From Phycisphaerales bacterium (lineage in GTDB: Bacteria > Planctomycetota > Phycisphaerae > Sedimentisphaerales > Anaerohalosphaeraceae), in NCBI GenBank assembly GCA_011053245.1, contig DRGS01000229.1:1-18482 (forward strand): a DNA stretch of 18,482 nucleotides, read 5' to 3'. A program made the position numbers and the translations under genes. Each line of letters opens with the position of its first letter. Positions within the stretch are counted from its first letter, which is position 1. Below, piece after piece: positions 8,486 through 15,718 of the stretch. A model generated the notes under the pieces. That model had not been told where the DNA came from and ran no database searches. It saw nothing but the letters and a program-made list of their open reading frames with translations.

Positions 8486-8766
8486 CCAAACGGAATAAAA
8501 GAGCCAGCAAAGATTAAATATTGACAGCCGGGGCGATCTCGGCTATATAGTGAATTGAATGTAGCGAAAGTATCGGCTGGAAATAGGCATGGTTTTGGTA
8601 AAATGGAAACTTCTTTTAACTATCAAATATTTTGAATGAGTAGTTCAAATCTTCAAAACTGAAGTATCCACAGCTTTAATAAAAAAGGTAATATTAAAAC
8701 TGAAAAACAATTTCAACTAAAAACCTTTAGTCGTTTTAATACTTAATTTGACCAAGTGGAGTAAAA
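8486..8766 (+). other. Leader region upstream of the phosphonate genes
   Basis: This 281-bp non-coding stretch lies between the istB remnant and the PEP mutase gene. It holds the promoter candidate at 8521-8549 and is otherwise very A+T-rich. If that promoter is used, the transcript has a leader of about 205-210 bases. A 6-bp perfect stem ACTAAA/TTTAGT with a 4-base loop lies at 8716-8731, but no U-run follows, so it does not look like a terminator. I recognise no riboswitch. Confidence 0.5.
8521..8549 (+). promoter_or_regulatory. Strong sigma70-like promoter with dyad in the spacer
   Basis: A perfect -35 hexamer TTGACA (8521-8526) is followed after exactly 17 bases by TATATA (8544-8549); TATAGT at 8546-8551 is an alternative -10 with 19-base spacing. 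A short inverted repeat AGCCG/CGGCT (8526-8530 and 8540-8544) fills the spacer and could be an operator. It is the best promoter match in the window, lies just past the istB remnant and points into the three phosphonate genes, so the IS end may have supplied it. Confidence 0.55.
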
Positions 8767-10065
8767 ATGAAAACAGTATATGTGGGCATGAGTGCTGATC
8801 TGGTTCATCCAGGGCATATTAATATAATTGCCGAAGCTGCAAAACTTGGAGACGTCACAATTGGTTTGCTTACCGACAAAGCAATTGCAGGTTATAAACG
8901 ACTGCCATATCTAACTTACAGCCAAAGGGAAGCCGTTGTTAGCCAGATAAAGGGCGTTTGTAACGTCATACCTCAAGATACTTTAGATTACACTGATAAC
9001 CTAAAAAAAATTATGCCTGATTATGTTGTCCATGGCGATGACTGGCAAAGCGGTGTTCAGGCGTCAACTCGTCAAAAAGTAATCGAAACACTTAAAGAAT
9101 GGAATGGGGAGTTGGTTGAGATAGCATACACACAGGGTGTTTCTTCGACGCAACTCCATGAAGACTTGAAAGTCATCGGTACGACACCCAATATTCGCCT
9201 AAGGACGTTGAGCAGGCTCATTCGGGCCAAACAATATATAAGAGTGCTTGAAGTTCATAATGGTTTGACTGGATTGATCGTGGAAAGCTTAACAATCAAA
9301 ACAGATAACAGTGTTAGTGAATTTGATGGTATGTGGTCAAGCAGTTTAACCGATTCGACAGCAAAAGGAAAACCTGATATCGAAGCTGTTGATATGACCT
9401 CAAGAATAAATACTGTTAATGGTATATTTGAAGTTACAACCAAACCATTAATCTTTGATGCTGATACAGGCGGGAGATTGGAACACTTTGGATTCACAGT
9501 GAAATCGCTGGAGCGGCTTGGGGTTTCTGCTGTTATTATTGAGGACAAAGTAGGCTTAAAAAAGAATTCCTTACTCGGGGCTACTGTACCGCAGACTCAA
9601 GATACTATTGAGAATTTTTGCGATAAGATCGAAGTTGGGAAAAACTCACGAGTAACCGATGATTTTATGATTATTGCACGAATTGAAAGTTTTATATTAA
9701 GAAACGGTCTCGATGACGCACTTAGAAGAGCCAGGGCTTACATAGAAGCAGGAGCCAGTGCATTAATGATTCATAGTATTGATAGAACTCCAAATGAGAT
9801 ATTCCAATTTTGTAAAGAGTATAATAAGTTTAAGCTGCAAGTGCCTCTTGTTGTTGTGCCAACATGCTATAGCGAAGTATATGAAAGAGAACTTGCTGAT
9901 GCAGGTGTGAAGATTATTATATACGCAAATCAAATGCTGCGTTCCGCCTACCCTGCAATGGTAAATGTTGCCAAGTCAATTCTCAAGCATGGCAGATCAT
10001 ATGATTGCCGCGACCAGTGTTTGTCAATAAATAAAATCCTGGATTTAATTCCAGGTACAAGATAG
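8767..10065 (+). CDS. pepM: Bifunctional cytidylyltransferase / phosphoenolpyruvate mutase
   Basis: A fusion protein of 432 aa. Residues 1-135 are an HxGH-type nucleotidyltransferase: H14-P-G-H17 in the alpha/beta start, and VSST (125-128) at the usual IS-S/T-T position of the TagD/Fom1 group. Residues about 150-432 are PEP mutase. They include D231/D233 in FDADTGG, the diagnostic EDK plus KNS motif (259-261 and 266-268), R305/E307 and the family-typical [13 protein letters not shown] near 386-398. PEP mutase turns PEP into phosphonopyruvate, the entry step of nearly all phosphonate biosynthesis. In Fom1, an HxGH domain fused to PEP mutase attaches CMP to 2-hydroxyethylphosphonate, and the same role is inferred here. 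A Shine-Dalgarno GTGGAG (8756-8761) fixes the start. First gene of three; A+T-rich relative to the flanks. Confidence 0.92.
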   Translation: MKTVYVGMSADLVHPGHINIIAEAAKLGDVTIGLLTDKAIAGYKRLPYLTYSQREAVVSQIKGVCNVIPQDTLDYTDNLKKIMPDYVVHGDDWQSGVQASTRQKVIETLKEWNGELVEIAYTQGVSSTQLHEDLKVIGTTPNIRLRTLSRLIRAKQYIRVLEVHNGLTGLIVESLTIKTDNSVSEFDGMWSSSLTDSTAKGKPDIEAVDMTSRINTVNGIFEVTTKPLIFDADTGGRLEHFGFTVKSLERLGVSAVIIEDKVGLKKNSLLGATVPQTQDTIENFCDKIEVGKNSRVTDDFMIIARIESFILRNGLDDALRRARAYIEAGASALMIHSIDRTPNEIFQFCKEYNKFKLQVPLVVVPTCYSEVYERELADAGVKIIIYANQMLRSAYPAMVNVAKSILKHGRSYDCRDQCLSINKILDLIPGTR

Positions 10066-10080
10066 GCTGTTAATAGTACA

Positions 10081-11244
10081 ATGATTCAAGCGAATAATTT
10101 TATATCGGCGTGTGTGTCAAGGAATTACACTTTCTTTACGGGAGTTCCATGTTCTTTATTGAAACCAATAATTAACCAGGTAATCCATGATGATGAAGTT
10201 GATTATGTTGCGGCTGCCAGTGAAGGCGAAGCAGTTGGTATTGCATCAGGTGCATACATGGCAGGCCGTAAAGCGGTGGTCATGTGCCAGAACTCTGGTC
10301 TTGGAAATGCTGTAAACCCTTTGACGTCGCTCAATTTCCCTTTTCGCATACCGTTTCTTTTAATCGTAACCTTGCGTGGTGAATCTGGGTTTGACGATGA
10401 GCCGCAGCATGAACTTATGGGACAGATTACAACGAAATTATTGGATACTATGCATATACCGTGGTCATTTTTTCCAAGTGTCACGCAGGATATCAATACA
10501 GTCTTGGACTATGCAGAAAAGAAAATGGCAAGTACTAATTTGCCTTACGCGATGATATTGAAAAAAGGAACTGTGCAGGAAAATGATTTGCAAATATCCA
10601 ATCCAATGAAAAAAAGAGCACCGCACGTTTTCTGTAAAGAACAGATCAATGAAGTTGACAAGAGAATGTCACGTTTACGATCAATCGAGATCATTCGTAA
10701 ATCGGTCTCCAGTAATGATGCTTTAATTGCAACTACGGGAAAAATTGGAAGAGAACTCTTCGAATCAGGCGACAGGGATAGCCAATTCTATGTTGTCGGT
10801 TCAATGGGATGTGCCTCAGGGATTGGGCTAGGCATTCAATTAGTAAAACCAAGGCAATCTGTAGTGGTACTGGATGGAGATGGCGCCGCCTTAATGAAAA
10901 TGGGAACATTTGCGACTATCGGTTACAACAGACCTTCGAATTTCATACATATTGTAATAGACAACGAGTCTTATGAGTCAACCGGCGGGCAATACAGCGT
11001 CTCGCCAGCAGTTGATTTTTGCAGTATTGCTGCATCCTGCGGCTATCGTATGTGTTGCTTTGCTAACAAGGAAATCGACCTTATAGAAGCTATTAATATA
11101 GCAAAAGATTCTCCTGGTCCATCTTTAATACACATAAAAGTTTCCACGGTGCCTGATTCAAAGTTGGGGCGTCCTACAGTTACGCCTCAGCAGGTCAAGA
11201 AACGATTTATGCAATTTCTGGAAAGGGAATCTGGAAATGTCTAA
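10081..11244 (+). CDS. ppd: Phosphonopyruvate decarboxylase (ThDP-dependent)
   Basis: A 387-aa thiamin-diphosphate enzyme that decarboxylates phosphonopyruvate to phosphonoacetaldehyde. This irreversible step pulls the unfavourable PEP mutase reaction forward. Family marks are FFTGVPCSLLKP (18-29), the ThDP-activating glutamate E48 in AASEGEAVGIASG, the CQNSGLGNAVNPLTSL stretch (69-84), and the metal/diphosphate site GDG (266-268) running to N295 in VIDNESYESTGGQ. The length is normal for Ppd. It begins 15 bases after the PEP mutase stop with no good Shine-Dalgarno, so translation is probably coupled. Its last 8 bases overlap the start of the reductase gene. Sulfopyruvate decarboxylase (comDE-like) is a related alternative, but the PEP mutase neighbour makes Ppd far more likely. 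Confidence 0.93.
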   Translation: MIQANNFISACVSRNYTFFTGVPCSLLKPIINQVIHDDEVDYVAAASEGEAVGIASGAYMAGRKAVVMCQNSGLGNAVNPLTSLNFPFRIPFLLIVTLRGESGFDDEPQHELMGQITTKLLDTMHIPWSFFPSVTQDINTVLDYAEKKMASTNLPYAMILKKGTVQENDLQISNPMKKRAPHVFCKEQINEVDKRMSRLRSIEIIRKSVSSNDALIATTGKIGRELFESGDRDSQFYVVGSMGCASGIGLGIQLVKPRQSVVVLDGDGAALMKMGTFATIGYNRPSNFIHIVIDNESYESTGGQYSVSPAVDFCSIAASCGYRMCCFANKEIDLIEAINIAKDSPGPSLIHIKVSTVPDSKLGRPTVTPQQVKKRFMQFLERESGNV

Positions 11245-12388
11245 GTGGAAATTTCACAATCCTGTAAAAATTCATTTTGGTTCAGGGAGCATTAACAATC
11301 TCTCAGCTTTAATTGGTTCACGCAAAAGCCTGTTGATCACTACTCCAGGATCCACCAAAAGAGGAACTACAAGTTTGGTGCGAGATTTATTAGGTAATTC
11401 ATTAGTAGCTGTATTCGACGAGGTCGAGCCCAATCCTACATTAAGCTCAGTACTGGCAGTGTCTAAAAACATACGTCGATTAATGTTTGATAATATAATT
11501 GCTTTAGGTGGCGGCAGTGCCTTGGATACAGCCAAAACTTTTGCGGCAGTTGATGCTTCAGGTAATGAAGGGGGGCTTGCAGACCAATTAAACCATAAGT
11601 TTTCCTATCCAAAGAATTTTACGCCAAAACCGATCATTGCCATTCCCACTACAGCCGGTACCGGCAGTGAAGTTACAATGTGGGGAACCATTTGGGATAT
11701 GGTTGCAAAACAGAAACACTCAATAGAGCATCCTTTATTATACCCTGAGCAGGCCATACTTGATCCAGACTTAACTATCACACTCCCAAGGGATGAAACC
11801 ATATTTTCTGCTTTAGATGCAATTTCACATGCTATGGAGTCAATTTGGAACAAAAATCACAATCCCATTTCAGATATCTTTGCCATAGAAGCTATTTCAA
11901 TAATTTATGATTACTTACCCCAACTAATTAATAACTTAGCTGACAGCACTTTACGCAGTTATATTCATCGTGCAAGTCTTTTAGCAGGTTTAGCATTTAG
12001 TAACACAAAAACAGGTCTTGCCCATTCAATTTCATATCCACTAACGACACATTTTGGCTTGCCTCACGGATTGGCATGTTCGCTGCCTTTAGTCCAGATC
12101 TTAAAATTTAATGCAGTCGAATCTGCTGATCGCATTAAAATAATGGCAAAAGCTTTAAGGGCTGATACAACTGTCGAATCAATGGCGTCAGAACTGACAA
12201 AGCTATTCGAGAGATTAGGTTTACACTTAAATTTATCTTACTACGGGATTGACAATAGCTGTGTTGAGCTAATTTCCGATTTAGCATATACTTCTGAAAG
12301 AACCGACAATAACATCTCTTCAATCAATCGAAATGACATTGAAACTATAGTTCGCTCACTATTTGATGAAGAAAAATATAATATTTAA
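11237..12388 (+). CDS. phpC: Iron-type alcohol dehydrogenase, probable phosphonoacetaldehyde reductase
   Basis: A group III (Fe-dependent) alcohol dehydrogenase of 383 aa. The nucleotide site shows GGGSALDTAK (91-100) and PTTAGTGSEVT (137-147). The four metal ligands fall at D194, H198, H263 and H277, nearly the spacing known for FucO. It follows pepM and ppd and overlaps ppd by 8 bases (ATGTCTAA), so it belongs to the same transcript. In phosphonate clusters this family (PhpC, FomC) reduces phosphonoacetaldehyde to 2-hydroxyethylphosphonate with NAD(P)H. That substrate is assigned from context and family, not from residues. An aminotransferase would be expected instead if the product were 2-aminoethylphosphonate, and none is present. 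The gene ends 31 bases before the right repeat. Confidence 0.88.
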   Translation: MSKWKFHNPVKIHFGSGSINNLSALIGSRKSLLITTPGSTKRGTTSLVRDLLGNSLVAVFDEVEPNPTLSSVLAVSKNIRRLMFDNIIALGGGSALDTAKTFAAVDASGNEGGLADQLNHKFSYPKNFTPKPIIAIPTTAGTGSEVTMWGTIWDMVAKQKHSIEHPLLYPEQAILDPDLTITLPRDETIFSALDAISHAMESIWNKNHNPISDIFAIEAISIIYDYLPQLINNLADSTLRSYIHRASLLAGLAFSNTKTGLAHSISYPLTTHFGLPHGLACSLPLVQILKFNAVESADRIKIMAKALRADTTVESMASELTKLFERLGLHLNLSYYGIDNSCVELISDLAYTSERTDNNISSINRNDIETIVRSLFDEEKYNI

Positions 12389-12419
12389 CTGAAATGATTC
12401 GGGACAAATGCATACGATG

Positions 12420-12636
12420 GAGGTTCGAATCCTCTCAGGTGCGGTCAATAACGGAGGTTTAAGGGGGCTTTTCAATTACGGGCGTGCATAATACTGTATC
12501 CGCGCAATCCTACTTCCCAGAATAATCCGAGACATAACGATCTCGCATTCTTTTCTCCAAAAATGTGTGTTTTCACTGTAGAATTTATCGGACTTTGCCG
12601 ATATATAGATGTGGTGTAAACACAAATAATAGAACC
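12420..12636 (+). repeat. Right copy of the 217-bp direct repeat, with 24-bp tRNA-Arg fragment
   Basis: This is the partner of 8129-8345. It starts inside the T-arm and carries the acceptor 3' strand and discriminator (12420-12443) without the rest of the tRNA, so it is not a functional tRNA. The following 193 bases match the region downstream of the real tRNA with scattered substitutions. The first 58 bases are identical, and divergence rises to the right. This fits a right attachment site in which the crossover lay at the tRNA end. The conserved stem at 12586-12603 (TATCGG/CCGATA) matches the left copy. Confidence 0.9.
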
Positions 12637-12652
12637 GTAGAAGTGATATAGT

Positions 12653-12684
12653 GCGCAATGGCGCGGTATATGACGACCGCGAGG
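12653..12684 (+). promoter_or_regulatory. Two small dyads abutting the ribosome binding site of the CysC-like gene
   Basis: GCGC-AATG-GCGC (12653-12664) overlaps a second perfect 6-bp stem CGCGGT/ACCGCG with an 8-base loop (12662-12667, 12676-12681). The last G of the second stem is the first base of the GAGG Shine-Dalgarno (12681-12684) that serves the ATG at 12693. The two stems share bases and exclude each other, which could affect translation. Prediction by eye only. Confidence 0.3.
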
Positions 12685-12692
12685 AAAAAAAC

Positions 12693-13265
12693 ATGATTGA
12701 TGATTGGCAAATTGGTTCGGGAACTGTCTACTGGATAACGGGCCTTTCCGGCGCAGGAAAGACGACGATAGGCAGGCATTTATGGCAATTACTCAAAGAG
12801 CAAAATCCGGCAACAGTCTTTCTTGACGGCGATGCACTGCGTAAGGTATTCAGTCCCTCAGGCTACAGCCTTGAGGAAAGACTGGTACTGGGTATGCAAT
12901 ATTCTCGACTATGCCAGATGCTCTCTTTACAGAATATCGATGTAGTCTGTGCCACGATCGCAATGTTCCATCAGATACACCGCTGGAACCGCAATAATAT
13001 TGAAAATTACTTCGAGACCTACTTGTCTGTACCAATGGAGATACTTGTCAATCGTCATCCAAAGGATCTTTACAGAAGAGCACAAACCGGCCAAATACAA
13101 AATGTATATGGTGTGGATCTCCCCTTTGAGGAACCCGAGCATCCTGATGTTGTCATTCAAAATGAAGGTCACCAGGACCCGGAAGACATTGCCCGGCGAA
13201 TCATTGCTCTCAAGAAAGATCTTATGAGCAGTACAGTCGCAAGTTATTTACCATCTCATCATTAA
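12693..13265 (+). CDS. Divergent adenylylsulfate-kinase-like (CysC-fold) P-loop kinase
   Basis: A P-loop kinase of 190 aa with the CysC fold. Walker A is GLSGAGKTT (17-25) and DGD is at 45-47. The segment after it departs from true APS kinases: DGDALRKVFSPSGYSLEER replaces the usual DGDNVRxGLNxDLGFS pattern, and CATIAMFHQIHRWNR (86-100) replaces the VSFISPF substrate loop. Near the C-terminus is VYGVDLPFEEPEHPD. This version is, as far as I recall, common in surface-polysaccharide clusters and resembles the Campylobacter Cj1415 type, which phosphorylates CDP-phosphoramidate. No cysD/cysN or sulfotransferase is nearby. The frame is open back to GTG at 12651, but GAGG at 12681-12684 supports the ATG at 12693. 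It lies just outside the right repeat, and its 3' end overlaps the convergent TpsB gene by 18 bases. Confidence 0.82.
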   Translation: MIDDWQIGSGTVYWITGLSGAGKTTIGRHLWQLLKEQNPATVFLDGDALRKVFSPSGYSLEERLVLGMQYSRLCQMLSLQNIDVVCATIAMFHQIHRWNRNNIENYFETYLSVPMEILVNRHPKDLYRRAQTGQIQNVYGVDLPFEEPEHPDVVIQNEGHQDPEDIARRIIALKKDLMSSTVASYLPSHH

Positions 13266-15158
13266 GTTGACATTGATCCGTCCGTCGCCTCGGTCAGTGG
13301 TATCGGTCGCTTCGAGCGGATAGCCGTAATACACGGCCCCGCTAAAGTTAGCGCCGATCTCAACAAGAGCGCCAACGCCAACCGAGTAAAGCTCCTCACT
13401 GCCCGTTTCGCCGGGAACCGAGTCTTTTACCTTGGCTTGGCCATAATCAAAGAATACCAACGGAGCCAGTTTCTTAAGCTCGTATATATTGCCTGCATCA
13501 CTTCTGGCAACTCCATTTACAACATCACGCTTAACAAGATCGTACTCATATTGAACCGACGCAAGCACGCCGCCATCGGTAACGATTTGGCTTTCATTAT
13601 AGCCCCTTACGGTATACATTCCTCCGAAAGTGGTCATCTTTGCAGGAACCATTCTATCTTCGGGAGATATCCATCGAACCGAACCGGAAAGTCTCGCGAT
13701 CTTGTCAGTATCTAAATACCGGCTGTGGTTGGCTGCGACAGTATGTATCACAAAGTCTTTCTCAGCATTTTCTCGTGCCCCGGTAAGTGCAACTGGATCC
13801 CAGAACTTGCTCTGGGATGACCCACCCACATTCTGGATGCGGTCATATGTAATCGATGAATTCGCCATATCACTTCGCTTATGGATATCAAGGCCCATAC
13901 CCCAAAGATCCATTTCAACCTCGCCGGTACCCGGTAGTAAGCCGCTGAGTACCGAAGAGGAGACCCTACTCTTTTCGTGTGACAATGATGTCGTCACGTC
14001 AAAAAACCAGCCATTATCCTGGAATGCATTGTATCGCAATTTTCCACCGTACAGCGAACCATGACCGAGGAACTCGATCCCGCCGCCGCCATCTGTATCA
14101 AACTGGTTGTAACCGGCGAAAAGTTCCAGCCGCAGCTTCGGCCCCATGATGGGCAGGTCATAACTACCAAACACAGAATACTCGTCAAGAATTTGAGAGT
14201 TCCATGGAGCCTGATAATACAGGGCGAACCTGTCATCGATACCGGTTAGGTTCGTGTTGATAACACCTGCCCGCGGGGTCCACTGCCTGTCTTTGGTACC
14301 GGCGTTATCTATCTGAAGAAAATAATGCCATGGATTTGCTTCGTAAATATTGTAACCAACCGCAAGGGTACCCGGCTCTGCGCCTTTTGACACAGTTGCT
14401 GAGACATATCGGTCCGGATTGATATTGAGCAGGTTAACAAAATCGTTTAGTTTCTTCTCTTTTGCTACCTTTCCGACCTCGATAGGCGACCATTTCTGAA
14501 GGAATGAACTTTTGAGATAACCTTCTTCGACTATCTCATTGTCCGGCGTATAGTAATTTGTTGTAACCGAAGTGATCGAAGCCTCGGTAACCGCTATCAG
14601 TAAAACATTATTTCGCAGTTCTCCGCCTTCAAGAGCCGAAGGAGGAACGGATACCAATATGCCCGAGAAACCCTTGGCTTTATATATGCCAAGTAAGCAT
14701 CTGGTAAGACCAAGGATCGTCCTTGCCGAAACCGAACGCTCTTGACCGGGCGATTCTATTATTTCAAGTACTGTTCGGAAATCATAAAGGTTGCTGCTGT
14801 CAGCCTTAAGCAGCGGCAAATTGGAATTGTTATATATTGCGCCAATGCCCGACAACAATTCTTCGGTTGTCACTAAAGTGTTACCCGTGATACGCAATTC
14901 ACTTGCGGTCATCACTGTCGTCGTATCTGCGGGCAGATCCAGTTGTGCGATCTCTTCGTCGCTGATCTTCTCGGCAGCTCTGGGCCGCTTTACTTCCGGT
15001 TTTTCGGTGGCCTTCTCTTCAAGCTCTACCTGGGATTCGGTCTTGATAGACTCCCTGACATCGACAGGCTCGGCTATCACATCTCCGGTCAGAACACAAA
15101 ATAAAATACAACTTAGGAAATAAAACTTCGCCTTTGTCAACCCTGGCATCCGATCCAT
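13248..15158 (-). CDS. TpsB/ShlB-family outer-membrane transporter (two-partner secretion)
   Basis: A 636-aa Omp85-superfamily pore that secretes a large TpsA exoprotein across the outer membrane. A signal peptide (about 1-29, ending VIAEP) leads to a charged linker (about 30-80), POTRA-like periplasmic domains (about 83-275) and a 16-strand-type barrel to the C-terminus. Diagnostic motifs are VRGY (517-520) of the L6 loop, FFDYG (569-573), and a terminal tryptophan expected for recognition by the BAM machinery. AAAGGAG eight bases before the ATG supports the start. No TpsA partner with a haemagglutination-activity domain appears in the window, so the substrate is elsewhere or lost. The gene lies downstream of the haem/FGE-fold gene on the same strand, separated by about 560 bases and probably under its own promoter. 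Confidence 0.88.
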   Translation of the reverse strand: MDRMPGLTKAKFYFLSCILFCVLTGDVIAEPVDVRESIKTESQVELEEKATEKPEVKRPRAAEKISDEEIAQLDLPADTTTVMTASELRITGNTLVTTEELLSGIGAIYNNSNLPLLKADSSNLYDFRTVLEIIESPGQERSVSARTILGLTRCLLGIYKAKGFSGILVSVPPSALEGGELRNNVLLIAVTEASITSVTTNYYTPDNEIVEEGYLKSSFLQKWSPIEVGKVAKEKKLNDFVNLLNINPDRYVSATVSKGAEPGTLAVGYNIYEANPWHYFLQIDNAGTKDRQWTPRAGVINTNLTGIDDRFALYYQAPWNSQILDEYSVFGSYDLPIMGPKLRLELFAGYNQFDTDGGGGIEFLGHGSLYGGKLRYNAFQDNGWFFDVTTSLSHEKSRVSSSVLSGLLPGTGEVEMDLWGMGLDIHKRSDMANSSITYDRIQNVGGSSQSKFWDPVALTGARENAEKDFVIHTVAANHSRYLDTDKIARLSGSVRWISPEDRMVPAKMTTFGGMYTVRGYNESQIVTDGGVLASVQYEYDLVKRDVVNGVARSDAGNIYELKKLAPLVFFDYGQAKVKDSVPGETGSEELYSVGVGALVEIGANFSGAVYYGYPLEATDTTDRGDGRINVNLMMRW

Positions 15159-15220
15159 AATAAACTCCTTTGATAAACCTTCCTGAATTTTCCTGTTAAC
15201 ACCTTTTTTACGATAAAAGA

Positions 15221-15249
15221 AGTATACCTAAAGCCATAGAACCTTAAAA
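15221..15249 (-). promoter_or_regulatory. Weak candidate promoter for the TpsB gene
   Basis: On the minus strand TATACT (15226-15221) lies 17 bases downstream of TTTTAA (15249-15244). The -10 is one base from consensus, the -35 is poor. It would give a leader of about 55 bases before the TpsB start. Confidence 0.28.
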
Positions 15250-15531
15250 AGATTACCACACTTATCACAGAATACCAATATTATTTTCCTCTTTCTCTTA
15301 ACTTTCTGCGAGGACAAATATCGCAGCGTATACCAATGCATCGGGTTTTTCACGTTCTTTCTGAAGTAGATTACACAATTCGGCTACCAAATGTCAGAAT
15401 TAAAACCCCTGTTTGCCAATATTGACGATATCGAGGGCCATTCTTTACCTTTTAATTCACCTCACAGCAGCCAAATTTATGTTTACGTTTATCGCCCTCG
15501 ACTATAGCAGGATATACTGTCGGCAAAGCTG
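15250..15531. other. Non-coding stretch between the TpsB gene and the haem-gene remnant
   Basis: With its flanks this forms most of a 560-bp gap (15159-15718). I find no ORF with coding character, no tRNA and no clear hairpin-plus-T-run terminator. It is moderately A+T-rich. It may hold regulatory sequence for the TpsB gene or decayed coding sequence downstream of the remnant at 15532. Confidence 0.4.
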
Positions 15532-15681
15532 CTATGCCTGCGGCCCCTCGGTACTGCTAAAGACCAGCATCTTGCGGGGTTTGGTACATGATGTTTTTTT
15601 CCCGTAGTACGAACCGTAATACTGTCCGTTGCAGTCAACCCACGTTGTCAACTTTTTCATTTGTATTGCTTTCAAATAGTC
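15532..15681 (-). pseudogene. Remnant of a planctomycete-type c-haem domain C-terminus
   Basis: The minus-strand frame that follows a TAA at 15684-15682 reads DYLKAIQMKKLTTWVDCN and then GQYYGSYYGKK before losing character, and it ends at TAG (15534-15532). The same region of the large neighbour reads EAMKMLVTWVDLNTPCHGTW, so the two align over the end of the cytochrome-like domain. W[VI]D-N-x-x-YYG endings are, from memory, typical of HZS-alpha-like planctomycete proteins without an FGE domain. Only about 30 residues are recognisable and there is no ribosome binding site, so I read it as a decayed paralogue. A 42-codon ORF from the ATG at 15660 is formally possible. Confidence 0.5.
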
Positions 15682-15718
15682 TTAAAAGCTGGCGATGATA
15701 AAGAAAAAAAAAGCGAAA

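Larger units (their letters stand above)
8153..12443 (+). mobile_element. tRNA-Arg-associated genomic island carrying phosphonate genes
   Basis: The segment starts right after the tRNA discriminator base and ends with a second copy of the tRNA 3' end (12420-12443), the usual footprint of site-specific insertion into a tRNA gene. The cargo is a decayed IS21-type istB piece and three co-directional phosphonate genes. The cargo is visibly richer in A+T than the flanks: one sampled 60-base line (9301-9360) has 23 G+C, against 33 in a sampled line of the rightmost gene (16201-16260). No integrase, excisionase or origin is present, so the element is now immobile, is moved in trans, or was reduced by deletion. 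A segmental duplication could also produce the repeats, but it would not explain why the repeat begins inside the T-arm. Confidence 0.65.

Noticed and set aside
12420..12443. Possible second tRNA-Arg
   Set aside because: Only the T-arm and acceptor 3' strand are present. The D-arm, anticodon arm and 5' acceptor strand are missing.
12476..12694. 72-codon minus-strand ORF similar to part of the preceding one
   Set aside because: It exists only because the 217-bp repeat is duplicated. Substitutions between copies do not show coding constraint, and it reads into the kinase start region.
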